Positions 1 to 9,603 of a stretch of DNA of 64,000 nt are shown here, in pieces. Each line of letters opens with the position of its first letter. Position 1 is the stretch's first letter. The notes under the pieces are model-generated. The model was given only the letters and a program-made list of their open reading frames with translations, was not told the origin of the DNA and made no database searches. Both the position numbers and the translations under genes were made by a program. The stretch comes from an uncultured Lachnobacterium sp. (GTDB lineage: Bacteria; Bacillota; Clostridia; Lachnospirales; Lachnospiraceae): the NCBI GenBank assembly GCA_900546625.1, contig URDU01000013.1, positions 1-64,000 of the forward strand, given 5' to 3'.

Positions 1-100
1 GATTGTCATCAAACAGTGTCATTTTGTCAATCAATCCGTTGATGATTACATCGTTTTGACCATAATTACTGCCCAAAACATCTTTTGTCTCTCCCGACAT
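1..100 (-). CDS. 5' end of an unidentified protein (cut by window edge)
   Basis: An ATG at 98-100 preceded by a strong GGAGGAG ribosome binding site opens a frame that stays open to the window edge, giving 33 codons that start MSGETKDVLGSNYGQNDVI. The rest lies outside the window. The opening is reminiscent of Rpn/PD-(D/E)XK 'transposase-like' proteins common in Lachnospiraceae, but too little is visible to name it. The start and reading frame are what the sequence shows; the family is a guess. Confidence 0.5.
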   Translation of the reverse strand, partial: MSGETKDVLGSNYGQNDVIINGLIDKMTLFDDN

Positions 101-471
101 TATTCTCCTCCTGTTCAGTTGTGTTAGCAGTGAGAATATAATATCGCATGATACGAAATCTCTTATCAAAATAAAGCATCCGCAACCCCAGTCCACTTCA
201 TTCACATAAGATTTTCTCAATCGACATATCCATTTTCCCTGCTATTGATAGGTATCTTAAAGCATTGAAAATTTCCATGTCTTTGTCGAAAAATATTAAG
301 TGGTTCTGCCCTCTTCAAAGTGATACGCACCGATGAAAATGTGTATTGTGGTGTCGCTCAACAGAAATATAATGCTTTGGCTTGATTGTAGCATTAAAAC
401 CGTAAAATGGCAATAAAAATATCAGCCCATTATCAAATTATCAAATTTGCCGTAATAACGTAAATGAGGAT
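101..471. other. Non-coding stretch, possible degenerate coding remnant
   Basis: No gene with a ribosome binding site is seen in these ~370 bases. On the minus strand a short frame at about 225-330 reads protein-like (LIFFDKDMEIFNALRYLSIA) but is preceded by a stop and has no start signal. It may be the decayed tail of a gene related to the one leaving the window, or chance. Confidence 0.3.
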
Positions 472-505
472 TAAAAGAGACAGCCGCGAAACCGCGGCTG
501 CCTCT
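472..505 (-). terminator. Rho-independent terminator of the dockerin gene
   Basis: Read on the minus strand, a GC-rich stem (GAGGCAGCCGCG / CGCGGCTGTCTC, one G-U pair) with a short loop is followed by TTTTAA. It lies about 55 bases after the stop codon of the large dockerin protein. Confidence 0.85.
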
Positions 506-560
506 GAGGATAAATTTTACTAACAGGTTAGCTAATTGCGTATTTAGTTTGTTGAATGAA

Positions 561-3500
561 TTATCTTGTCGGGCTGTCCTTTAATGTTGGATATGATTTG
601 TCGTCCTTGACTTCCCATCCATCGTAATTCATATTACTATGAGACCATTCGTTGAGTATTTCAACAAGTTTCTTTCCTGTTCCATCCACATATGTATCTC
701 CAGTTCCACTGAATGATGCTGTATTATTGACATACAAGCCGCCTTCATTTAAGTTGCCAACTGCTCGTCCACTTGATGCGCTGCCCTCCAGATAATAACA
801 AGCGTATACTTCGGCATATGCTTTTTCTTTAGCCCATCCTACTATTGCTCCTGTCGCACAATCTCCTCCGACAGATTTTACAGTTCCTACATTGTAGCAA
901 TTGTATACAAATAGTGTATTCCTTACGGTTCCAACTATTCCTCCGGCTGCTCTTTCACTTCCACTGATTACAACACCGTAGTTTGCACAATTCTTAATCC
1001 AACTCCCTGAGGTACTATCGCCAGCAATGCCTCCAACCCAATCATAGCCTTCTACTCGACCATAAAAGAAACAATTCTGAACACAAGCATTGCTATCATT
1101 TCTTCCTACAATTCCACCTATAGATTTTTTTGAGCCCCAATGCTTAGCTGCATTAACAACTGCATAGCTTACACAATTATCTACTATTGAACCATCATAC
1201 AGATAACCAACAATTCCACCAACTGATTCCATTCCTTGGAAATATGAATCATCCACCAACAGGTTTGATACAACAGCTTTACCTCCAGCTACACGTCCAA
1301 ATAATCCAACTCCCACGCTGTAATTAGAATCTACAGCTCCTGTAATCTTATGGTTCTGTCCGTCTAATACACCCTTGAAAGGTACGGATTCAGAACAACC
1401 AATTGGTATCCACACATATTTTGACAAATCTATATCTGCACCGAGCTTAACTGTCTTCCCTTCGAAAGAATTTCGTTTATTTACAAGAGTTGCAAGTCCA
1501 GCTAACTGCTCTGCAGTGTTTAATATAAATTCTGTGTCAGTATCGTTATACCAGCTTGTATCAGCATGAGTTTCCCAGCTCTCTGTTGTAAAATTCTTTG
1601 TCTTTGCATTCGATACATATGGCGCTGTAATATCGTTGTAGTTCTCATCACCTGTTATGGTAACACTGATATCATATCTGCTTTGTGGAGTCAGCCTCTC
1701 AACTCTAATTGATTTATTTTCATAAATCGTCGACAGCTCTTCTCCACCAGCCTTAAAACTAATCGTTGCATTTGGATCAATGTCATCAAGTGTATTTGCA
1801 ATTTCCAAATAGGTGTAGCCGGCATCTATAACTTCACCATTTGCTTCAATCGTTCTGTCTGCCTTATTGATTGTAATAACAGAGTTATAAACCTTATCAA
1901 ATTTAGCATAAGTATTATCGCCATTACGAGATATCATTGCATCATATGTTCCGGCCTTTAAAGGCTTGTCCACATAATTATCATCACCCTGACGCATATA
2001 CTTAATTGTAAAGTCATCTGCTGTGAGCTTGCTTCCCTCCGGCAGCACGTCTGCATTAAATGTGTAGTCAACTTCTCGCTGGACACCCTTCTCATAAGTA
2101 AACATCTCTGCTTCCCCGAAGTCAAACACATCCTTACTGATATCCACAAGCTTCTCCCAGTGTGCATAAAGTGTCTGGTTTGCGGTGGTCTTTACAACTG
2201 TATCGGCTGTAATCTCATCGCCACCTTCTGCAGCTGTAAACCAGCCTCTGAAGCCGTAACCACTCTTATCAGGTGTTGGAAGGGTTCCGTATTTCTTATC
2301 ATATGTAACCTGTTTTGTCCGGTCTGCTTCACCAAGTTCGTTACCACTGTTTACATTAAATGTGATTTCATACTCCTTTGCAGTCCACTTTGCATAAAGC
2401 TTTGTGGTTCCTGACGGCATCTTCCTCTCAGTAAACTGTTTCTTGAAGGTGCCATTGTCTGTAAACCAGCCTCCAAATTCATATCCATCTCTGATTGGTG
2501 TCGGAAGTTTTCCTACAAGACTCTTTTCAACCTTTGTAATCGGTGTTACTGATGCTCCTCCATTGCTGTCAAACTCTATAGTAGCCTCAGGTCCCGTCAA
2601 TTCTCCGCAAACTACCTGATATGTAGTATCTGAATCTGCATTTCCAAACTCAGGTGAGATGTCCTTGATTGCCATTCCCTCATAAGATACAATTTCCTCT
2701 ACCTCTGTAAGGTCAGGTGTTGTACCCTTCTCTATGGTCTGAGATACATCATCATGCGTAATTCCTGTAAATACAAAGGTTACCTTTGCACTATTGTCCA
2801 CATAATTCGCTGTTGCGCTAACTCCATCATTGAGCGTTGCAGCCATTGCGGAATTAATCTTTGCTGTGAGGTCAAGTTTACTGCCTCCTACAACAATTGC
2901 ATCTGTTGTAAGCTTTGCAAACTTTGTATACTTGTTATTTTCTTTATCACAGGTCTTTGTGTCTGCCAGATCTGAGAAATTAAATGCCTCTCCAAATCTT
3001 GCATAGTAATCCCTGCTCTCTGTTGTGCCATCCTCCTTCTGAATTCCTTCAATCGTTACCTTGTACTTCTTATAATTCACATTATAATCATATACTTTGT
3101 TTTCTATAATAGTCTGACCTGTTGTCTGGACATCGCCATATCCTGTTCCTTCTGTATATTTATCAGCGTTCCAGCCTATCAGCTTCTTTATTTCTTCATC
3201 AGTAGGAAGATCAAAGGTCTGCCCCTTAAGCTTCTTGATACTCCACACTGTCTGATATCCGTCTTCATCATTACCGACTCTGACAGATGCTGTGTAGTAC
3301 TCTTTAAGCTCATCTGTTGAGAGGTTTGTCCATACGAGTGGCACTGTTACAGTCATATCATACTGTGAAAATGCCATCTTAGAGCCTAAGTATGTAATAG
3401 TCATATCACATTCCATGTATCTCTCACCATCCGGTACATCCACACTTATCTTTCCGGTGTTCTTGTCATAGCTAAAGTGTGAGTTTGAAAGTGTTACATT

Positions 3501-6500
3501 GTACTTATCATATGCCACAGCATTATTATCTTTGTGCACAGGCTCACTACCCTGTATTCCTGTATTAAGATCTATATATGACAGTGCAAATACAGTGTCA
3601 GGCGCTTTCATATCTATTCCGTTTGTTTTGTTACCATCCTCATCTTTTACTATTACCTTCTCATCCGCTTCCGGAGCATATGCATTATTGTAATAGAAGC
3701 GCGATTTTCCTGCGGTCAGCAGAGGTATTTCCGAGTCCACAAAGTCATAGCTGTATGAGAACAGATTTCCAAGGGCATTTGCATCAAATCCGAGATTAAA
3801 ATATAATCCGAATTCCATAAACAGTGCTCCTGCCATTCTCTCAGAAGATACAGCCTCTGCATGATTTGCCGGTCGCATCTTCTCATATTCGTATACGAAG
3901 AAGCCGTATAGCTTCACATATGGTCCCATCTCTGCTCTTATGCCTACTGACGCAAGCTTTCCGCTTCCGATGGCTACATAGAGCCTTGCACTGACACCTG
4001 CCTTTACGCCAAGACGTCCCATACAGTAGAACTGGAATCTGAATCTCTCATCCATTAAGTCTGTAGATGAGTTTCCTGCCTCAGGCTTGAATAAACCAAT
4101 CTTAAACCAGAATGTATATCTCTTTCCAACCTCGTACTCCAGATTAGAGCCGATTGCTATACTCATGTCTGTGCGCACGATAAAGTTGGTCTCAACACCT
4201 ATTACAAGTCCGTAGAAATTCACCTGTGCAGATGCAATTTCCTTGTTTACGAGCTCAAGCCAGCTTGTATCCTGCTGTACTGTCTCTGAGTATTTGTCCA
4301 TCAGCTCCTGCATTGACTCAATATACTCTGTAGAAGCTTCTGTATCTGTAGTCAGATTCATCATATCTAAGAGGTCAGCTGCAATGTTTGACTTATCCAG
4401 ATTTTTACCCATTTCATCCCAGGCTTCTTTTGTTGTTATGTCATTTTCCTCAACAAATGCCCAGAGACTGTCTAAATCCTCCTTATATCCTTCAAGCTGT
4501 TCCTTCTTTTCAGAGGCCTCATTAAGCTTCTCCTGAAGCTCCTCAATCTTATTCATTACATCGCCGACTTTATTAAGTCCACTTACCACTTTATTTAATT
4601 TCTCGGCGCCCTTTAATCCTTCCAGAGGATTGTCATCATTTAAAAGATCCTTTATCTTTGTCCAGGTGTCTCTGTCATCCTCATTCTCGACTGTGTATAT
4701 CTGTGCATTGAAGGAGAACGCAGAGTAGCTCTTAATATCAACTGTTGAGTTGACCTGAACACCTATCGGAACAGGTATAAACAGTATCTTCTTTGTAACG
4801 ATGCTTCCTTTTACTCCGGGCTTAACAACTACCTCCTGCACAAATGTCGCACTGAGTGGTACGTTTACACTGCCACCATCTGCTGTATCAGCCTTGAAAT
4901 CTGCATTTACATTGACTGCAAGCTGTACACCATTATTGTAGTGAAGCTGGTCACCTTTTGTTATGAGTTCTACTGACAGCTTAACATTGTCTGAAAGCTC
5001 AAATTTGCCTGCTATATTGTATTTGGCAAGTGCAAGAGGTGTAATCTCTTCACCGTTTTCATCAGTGATTTCGGCATCCTCAAGTCCGTATGCGGCAAGC
5101 TCTTCCTCACCTTTAGCCTCATCAACTACCGCAGCCTTATCAAGCATATCACTTAATGCGGTTGCAGCACCAGCCGTGAAATCGCTCTGCTGCAGCTGAT
5201 ACAGCACTGTCTCCTCTATCTCCTCCTTCTCCTGAGGTGTGATGTAATCATCGCCTGACAGATCAACATCAGCATTCAAATCCATGCTGTCAAGAATTGC
5301 CTGACGTGTCGTCTTTTCGTACTTAATCTCGTGAGTATCACTGTTGTAATCAGTAATCTTTGCATAGTACGCAGCATCCTCTGATGTAAGAGAATCCTGT
5401 GACTCATAAAGTGTGATGAAATCACCCTTATTAACCTTTTCTAATGCATCTTTCTTTGTACCATCTGTCTTACCCAGCATAGTCTGATACATATCCTCAT
5501 CAAGTTCGTCAAGACTTACAGTTCCATTATCTGATGTCGGTATAGCAGACACTTTGATTGGGAAGTTGTCCGGTACCTCGTATATATCGGACTGATCTTC
5601 CTCAGCCAGAGGCTTAAATGTGACTTTTTCACCCTCTACACTGTCTACCTTTACATATACTGCCGGGTCTAAAAGAGCTTTTCCGTCATTGCCCTTTCTG
5701 TCTTTTGGATTCTTTCCTACATAAACACAGATGATATCGTCTGATTTTAATTCGCTTGCTTTATCATATGTGAATGTGCCGCGGTCTGTATCCTTCATAG
5801 ATGTCACTATGTCATTTGTCAGTACCTCACAGCCTACATACTCTGTTCCGATTATGGTGTAATCAATATTGTCTGTATCCTGAACATACTTGATATCGTC
5901 AGACATCTCAAGGTTTTCTACCTTGTCCATCTTTATAGAGAAGGCTGCTGTCCTGATTGTGGCATCTTTACCATCAAATACCCAGCCGTCTGCCAGATTC
6001 AGTTCATATGTACAGCCCTTGTTGAAGCCGTCCGGAGCACTTACCGTGTATACTCCATCGCCCTCAGGATCAGCGATACTCAGCTTGACTGCTGCTGAGC
6101 CATCCTTTACAGTGAGAGTTGCTGCACCCTCCGGTGCGGTCTCTCCTGACACCTTCTTTATTCTGAATGACAAATCAGGCTGCATATCCATCTGTGCAAA
6201 GGATGTGACATTGAGTGCCTCTGTGCTCTCGAGCTCCTGGTACTTAGCATATATATCCATGCTCTCTGTCACAGGGTCCTCTGCATAGAATGGCTGTGTA
6301 AATTCCTTGTCCTTATAATATCCAAGCAGTGTAGCATTTTTCTTTGATGATTTTGCTACCGATGGTACTTCACCAAGTGGAGAGCCTTTCTCTGCCGGAA
6401 GAGCATCTATGAGTCTTTCCCCATCGTAGAATCTGACTGTGAGTACTTCCGGTCCAAGCTTGATACCATCAAATTCAGCTATGTATTTTTTTATAAAAAG

Positions 6501-6737
6501 TATATCTATGAAATCTGCCACACCATCTGCATTTACGTCAGCGTTTTTAGGCACATAGTTTTTAGGGTTCATTTCTGCAATATGCTGTTTGAGTGTAAGA
6601 ATGTCATGGAAATCTATCTCTCCATCACCATTTACATCGCCATATTTTGTATCACTCGTCTTTGCCATTGCCGTCATAGGAATAGACGTCAAAAACATAG
6701 CACCGACAAGCAACATGCTTACTATTCGTTTTTTCAT
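561..6737 (-). CDS. Giant secreted protein with N-terminal dockerin, InlB-type repeats and C-terminal GLUG-like repeats
   Basis: This is a 2058-residue exported protein. Residues 1-25 form a signal peptide (ending TAMA). Residues 31-91 form a type I-like dockerin with two calcium loops: D34, N36, D38, D42, D45 and D67, N69, D71, D75, D78. An InlB/Flg_new-like module follows at about 97-168, and two more lie at about 1385-1530. A helical, coiled-coil-prone segment sits near 720-800, and the C-terminal ~340 residues carry repeated GGIVG motifs typical of GLUG/beta-helix repeats. There is no LPXTG motif or C-terminal membrane segment, so surface retention probably relies on the dockerin. The cohesin gene lies 15 bases upstream in the same operon. 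The start has a GAAGGAG site. The middle ~1200 residues match nothing I recognise, and the ligand or substrate is unknown. A dockerin at the N-terminus rather than the C-terminus is unusual. Confidence 0.85.
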   Translation of the reverse strand: MKKRIVSMLLVGAMFLTSIPMTAMAKTSDTKYGDVNGDGEIDFHDILTLKQHIAEMNPKNYVPKNADVNADGVADFIDILFIKKYIAEFDGIKLGPEVLTVRFYDGERLIDALPAEKGSPLGEVPSVAKSSKKNATLLGYYKDKEFTQPFYAEDPVTESMDIYAKYQELESTEALNVTSFAQMDMQPDLSFRIKKVSGETAPEGAATLTVKDGSAAVKLSIADPEGDGVYTVSAPDGFNKGCTYELNLADGWVFDGKDATIRTAAFSIKMDKVENLEMSDDIKYVQDTDNIDYTIIGTEYVGCEVLTNDIVTSMKDTDRGTFTYDKASELKSDDIICVYVGKNPKDRKGNDGKALLDPAVYVKVDSVEGEKVTFKPLAEEDQSDIYEVPDNFPIKVSAIPTSDNGTVSLDELDEDMYQTMLGKTDGTKKDALEKVNKGDFITLYESQDSLTSEDAAYYAKITDYNSDTHEIKYEKTTRQAILDSMDLNADVDLSGDDYITPQEKEEIEETVLYQLQQSDFTAGAATALSDMLDKAAVVDEAKGEEELAAYGLEDAEITDENGEEITPLALAKYNIAGKFELSDNVKLSVELITKGDQLHYNNGVQLAVNVNADFKADTADGGSVNVPLSATFVQEVVVKPGVKGSIVTKKILFIPVPIGVQVNSTVDIKSYSAFSFNAQIYTVENEDDRDTWTKIKDLLNDDNPLEGLKGAEKLNKVVSGLNKVGDVMNKIEELQEKLNEASEKKEQLEGYKEDLDSLWAFVEENDITTKEAWDEMGKNLDKSNIAADLLDMMNLTTDTEASTEYIESMQELMDKYSETVQQDTSWLELVNKEIASAQVNFYGLVIGVETNFIVRTDMSIAIGSNLEYEVGKRYTFWFKIGLFKPEAGNSSTDLMDERFRFQFYCMGRLGVKAGVSARLYVAIGSGKLASVGIRAEMGPYVKLYGFFVYEYEKMRPANHAEAVSSERMAGALFMEFGLYFNLGFDANALGNLFSYSYDFVDSEIPLLTAGKSRFYYNNAYAPEADEKVIVKDEDGNKTNGIDMKAPDTVFALSYIDLNTGIQGSEPVHKDNNAVAYDKYNVTLSNSHFSYDKNTGKISVDVPDGERYMECDMTITYLGSKMAFSQYDMTVTVPLVWTNLSTDELKEYYTASVRVGNDEDGYQTVWSIKKLKGQTFDLPTDEEIKKLIGWNADKYTEGTGYGDVQTTGQTIIENKVYDYNVNYKKYKVTIEGIQKEDGTTESRDYYARFGEAFNFSDLADTKTCDKENNKYTKFAKLTTDAIVVGGSKLDLTAKINSAMAATLNDGVSATANYVDNSAKVTFVFTGITHDDVSQTIEKGTTPDLTEVEEIVSYEGMAIKDISPEFGNADSDTTYQVVCGELTGPEATIEFDSNGGASVTPITKVEKSLVGKLPTPIRDGYEFGGWFTDNGTFKKQFTERKMPSGTTKLYAKWTAKEYEITFNVNSGNELGEADRTKQVTYDKKYGTLPTPDKSGYGFRGWFTAAEGGDEITADTVVKTTANQTLYAHWEKLVDISKDVFDFGEAEMFTYEKGVQREVDYTFNADVLPEGSKLTADDFTIKYMRQGDDNYVDKPLKAGTYDAMISRNGDNTYAKFDKVYNSVITINKADRTIEANGEVIDAGYTYLEIANTLDDIDPNATISFKAGGEELSTIYENKSIRVERLTPQSRYDISVTITGDENYNDITAPYVSNAKTKNFTTESWETHADTSWYNDTDTEFILNTAEQLAGLATLVNKRNSFEGKTVKLGADIDLSKYVWIPIGCSESVPFKGVLDGQNHKITGAVDSNYSVGVGLFGRVAGGKAVVSNLLVDDSYFQGMESVGGIVGYLYDGSIVDNCVSYAVVNAAKHWGSKKSIGGIVGRNDSNACVQNCFFYGRVEGYDWVGGIAGDSTSGSWIKNCANYGVVISGSERAAGGIVGTVRNTLFVYNCYNVGTVKSVGGDCATGAIVGWAKEKAYAEVYACYYLEGSASSGRAVGNLNEGGLYVNNTASFSGTGDTYVDGTGKKLVEILNEWSHSNMNYDGWEVKDDKSYPTLKDSPTR

Positions 6738-6752
6738 ACGCTTCTCCTTCTA

Positions 6753-7865
6753 TTATCTGCCCGGTTTTTTTCTTATAATAAAGAAGTAAATTACCGCTGC
6801 TATTGCCCCGATTCCTACTATCACTATAACCACTGCCAGTGCCTTTGAGGCACCGCCCGATTTCTTCACCACCGGATTTTTTGTATCTGCTTTCTTGTCA
6901 GGCTTTTCTGTTTTCTCGGTGGCTTCTGTTATCTCAGACTCGCTTTCTGTTTCTGTGGCAATTTCTGATTCTGTAACTTTTTCTGTCGCTATCTCAGATG
7001 TTTTTTCCTCTGTCTTTTTCTTCTCAGCTGACTTGGTATTATTCGCAGTCTTGCTGTCTGCTTTTGATTTTGTATCAGTTACAGTGCTCTCTGTCTTTTT
7101 TGTCTCAGTTTTCTTTTCTGCTGTAAGCTTTGCTATTGCTTTTCCTGAAGAAATCTTCTTGCCACAGTCCTTGCAGTAGGTGTCCCCTGTGTATCCCTCG
7201 CTTGTAGTTGTTGCTGCTGTCTGGTTTCTTAGCTCTGTATTTTTATGTCCTGTTGCAGGTATCTCTTTTGTCTCAAAGCTTTCACCACATTTGGTACATA
7301 CATTTGCCTGCTCACCTTTAGTCTCACAGGATGCTTCTTTTGTCACCTTCCACTGCTTATTGTGAATACATTTCTCAACTGTAACCTTACCGCTTCCATC
7401 TGACACGCTTACATTACTATCCGTACTCTGTGCTTTTTCTACTGTTGCAGAAATATCGTATGACGATGTATCTGCTCCATCAATTACATTGAATTCCAAT
7501 GTAAACAGTGTACCATTTGCTGTAATATTATCATATCCACTTGCTGATGCTACATAAATACCCTTAGGTATATTGCACAAAGCCTCTGAAGCCGGAAACA
7601 CATTTCCGTTTGACATCGACTTCAACTGTAATGCACTACTGTTATAATCTACCTTTACCTTTATACCATAAAGTCCCGGATTATTAGACAGTGTCACATT
7701 TACCTTTACCGTTTCTCCTTTTTCTGCAGACACAGACGAAACACCAACTGATGCTCCTGCCGCCTGTACTGTTGTCTTTCCGCCTGCAATTGCCATGATC
7801 AGCACGAAAATCAGACCGATTACAGCCAGAATCCTAATTCTTTCACAATTCCTTCTCTCCTGCAT
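6753..7865 (-). CDS. Membrane-anchored cohesin-domain protein
   Basis: This 370-residue protein is predicted to display a cohesin on the outside of the cell. It has a signal sequence at about 9-35 and a cohesin-like beta domain at about 38-165 (GLYGIKVKVDYNSSALQL, then a GTLFTLEFNV strand). Two cysteine-pair surface modules follow at about 166-240 (CTKCGESFE...PATGH; CKDCG), then a Lys/Thr/Glu-rich linker at 244-338, a membrane helix at 341-363 and a short basic tail RKKPGR. The layout resembles cellulosome anchoring scaffoldins but with one cohesin and a transmembrane anchor instead of SLH or sortase motifs. It is followed by the dockerin protein gene, the obvious candidate partner. The start has a GAGGAGG site. 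The cohesin assignment rests on the fold-like pattern and the dockerin neighbour, not on an alignment. Confidence 0.8.
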   Translation of the reverse strand: MQERRNCERIRILAVIGLIFVLIMAIAGGKTTVQAAGASVGVSSVSAEKGETVKVNVTLSNNPGLYGIKVKVDYNSSALQLKSMSNGNVFPASEALCNIPKGIYVASASGYDNITANGTLFTLEFNVIDGADTSSYDISATVEKAQSTDSNVSVSDGSGKVTVEKCIHNKQWKVTKEASCETKGEQANVCTKCGESFETKEIPATGHKNTELRNQTAATTTSEGYTGDTYCKDCGKKISSGKAIAKLTAEKKTETKKTESTVTDTKSKADSKTANNTKSAEKKKTEEKTSEIATEKVTESEIATETESESEITEATEKTEKPDKKADTKNPVVKKSGGASKALAVVIVIVGIGAIAAVIYFFIIRKKPGR

Positions 7866-8030
7866 GCTTTATCCTCCTCAATAAGATTATGATATTGTAT
7901 TGATAGTACTAATTATACAACATTTTATACCTTACTTTGCCCAAATGGCGCCAAATGTAGTTTTCAGGGTGTGAATTGCATGCTCTCATTCATAAATGTG
8001 CAAAAGTGTGCAAAAACGTGTAAAAACGCA

Positions 8031-8073
8031 AAAACAGCCGGACACATCTCTCACATATGTCTGACTGTTTTTT
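8031..8073 (-). terminator. Terminator downstream of the MATE gene
   Basis: On the minus strand, AAAACAGTCAGACA pairs with TGTCCGGCTGTTTT (one mismatch, one G-U) around an ~15-base loop, ending in a T run. It lies 35 bases after the MATE stop codon. Confidence 0.75.
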
Positions 8074-8107
8074 ATCGCTTACTATTCAGTTTTATTGTAA
8101 CTATCCG

Positions 8108-9454
8108 CTAGATTCTCCTATAGTGGTACGCAAAGTATATATTGCCGGCGATTGCGGTGAGCGTCCACGAAATGACGTATATGAGGTATAAGGACTGCAG
8201 TGTCTTAAAATACGCAAACACCGTGAGGAGCCATATAATCCTGAATACGACAGAGCCCATGACCACTATGATGGTTGGCATGACGCTTTTTCCGATACCC
8301 CTGGCGGCGGCTGTGGCATTGTCCATGAAGGCTGACACGCAGTAGACGAATGCCATCACACCGATTCTGATCTGCCCATAGTGTATCACGGCATCATCAC
8401 TCGTAAAGAGCAGTAGGAACGGTCTTTGGAATATAAACAGTGCCACTCCAAGCACCAGTCCCATCAGAAACGAGTATGCAAGTGTGATGAAAAATGTCCT
8501 AAGCACCCTTTCCTTTTTCCTTGCGCCCAGATTCTGAGCTATGAAGCTGGTGCATGCCGTGTAAAATGCCGCCATCATGTCATAGATGAGCGAATCCGCA
8601 TTGGTAGCGGCTGAATTGCCCTCCACTACCACATGGCTGAAGGAGTTGATGGATGTCTGGATACATATATTGGCTATGGCAAAGAGCGAGTACTGTATCG
8701 CAGCCGGCACTCCAATCCGAAGCACTGCTGCAGCTGCATCCTTGTCAATCCCTATGTCCTTCATGCGCAGGCCGTAGCTGCCGTATGTCTTCAGGAGAAA
8801 CCTGATGATGAGAGTCGCTGAGATGTACTGTGCTATGATGCTTGCGATGGCTACTCCTATCACTCCCAGTCTGCATACTATTACAAAGAACAGGTTGAGC
8901 ACTATATTGATAATTCCTGAGATACTCAGGTATATGAGAGGCCTCTTTGTATCTCCAACTGCGCTCAGCACACCGTTGCCGAAATTATAAAGCGCAAGCG
9001 CCGGCGAACCGCACAGATATATCATCAGATATGCTGTAGCACCGTCTATAAGCTCAGGCTTTGTATTCATCACTTCAAGCAGTGGCTTTGAAAAAGCCAG
9101 GCCTGCCACTAACAGTAAAAGTCCCGCTATAAAGCACAGAATGACCGATGTGTGGACGGTCTTATGCACCCTCTGATAGTCCTCTGCTCCCATGTGCAGT
9201 GCCGTGACAGCATTGACACCGCCTCCCATGCCAAGCAGTATGCCTGTTGTGAGTGTGATGATGATTGTCGTGGAACCGACCGAGCCGAGTGCTCTTGCAC
9301 CTGCAAATTTTCCCACCACTGCCACATCCGTCATATTGAAAAATACCTGAAGCAGGTTTGAGAACATGAGCGGTATGGAGTAAATCAGTATCTTCCTTGC
9401 GAGTGGTCCGTTCACCATATCCAGTTCTTTGGTCTGTGTTGCTCTTGACTTCAT
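8108..9454 (-). CDS. MATE family multidrug/Na+ antiporter
   Basis: This 448-residue integral membrane protein has the usual MATE length and about 12 predicted helices in two homologous halves. The N-terminus (MVNGPLARKILIYSIPLMFS, then LLQVFFNMTDVAVVGKFAG) is the classic start of the DinF/NorM-like MATE clade common in gut Clostridia. Such proteins export cationic drugs or metabolites using Na+ or H+ gradients; the substrate cannot be deduced here. The start has an AGAGGG site. The gene is divergent from the LytTR regulator with about 150 bases between them, which include an 18-base palindrome (9482-9499) near its expected promoter. Confidence 0.93.
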   Translation of the reverse strand: MKSRATQTKELDMVNGPLARKILIYSIPLMFSNLLQVFFNMTDVAVVGKFAGARALGSVGSTTIIITLTTGILLGMGGGVNAVTALHMGAEDYQRVHKTVHTSVILCFIAGLLLLVAGLAFSKPLLEVMNTKPELIDGATAYLMIYLCGSPALALYNFGNGVLSAVGDTKRPLIYLSISGIINIVLNLFFVIVCRLGVIGVAIASIIAQYISATLIIRFLLKTYGSYGLRMKDIGIDKDAAAAVLRIGVPAAIQYSLFAIANICIQTSINSFSHVVVEGNSAATNADSLIYDMMAAFYTACTSFIAQNLGARKKERVLRTFFITLAYSFLMGLVLGVALFIFQRPFLLLFTSDDAVIHYGQIRIGVMAFVYCVSAFMDNATAAARGIGKSVMPTIIVVMGSVVFRIIWLLTVFAYFKTLQSLYLIYVISWTLTAIAGNIYFAYHYRRI

Positions 9455-9481
9455 TTTGCCCTCTTGTAAATCTATAATATA

Positions 9482-9499
9482 TTCACACTGCCATGTGAA
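9482..9499. promoter_or_regulatory. Operator-like inverted repeat between the MATE gene and LytTR regulator
   Basis: TTCACA-6-TGTGAA is a perfect inverted repeat lying 28 bases upstream of the MATE start codon, where a minus-strand promoter would lie. No regulator gene of the usual operator-binding families is adjacent, and the trans-acting factor is unknown. Confidence 0.4.
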
Positions 9500-9546
9500 C
9501 AGTACCCTAATTATAGATACGTTTCATTCTTTTTTCAAGACTGTTG

Positions 9547-9575
9547 TTTACGCTTTACAAAAAAGATTATATAAT
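9547..9575 (+). promoter_or_regulatory. Sigma-A promoter of the LytTR/GHKL operon
   Basis: A -35 box TTTACG and a perfect -10 TATAAT are separated by 17 bases, ending 28 bases before the start codon of the response regulator. Confidence 0.7.
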
Positions 9576-9603
9576 AAAGTAAAAAAGACTTTAGAGGTAA
9601 AAA

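Noticed and set aside
5890..6288. 132-codon open frame opposite the dockerin protein
   Set aside because: It is a shadow of the large gene; no start signal and low-complexity Ser/Ala sequence.
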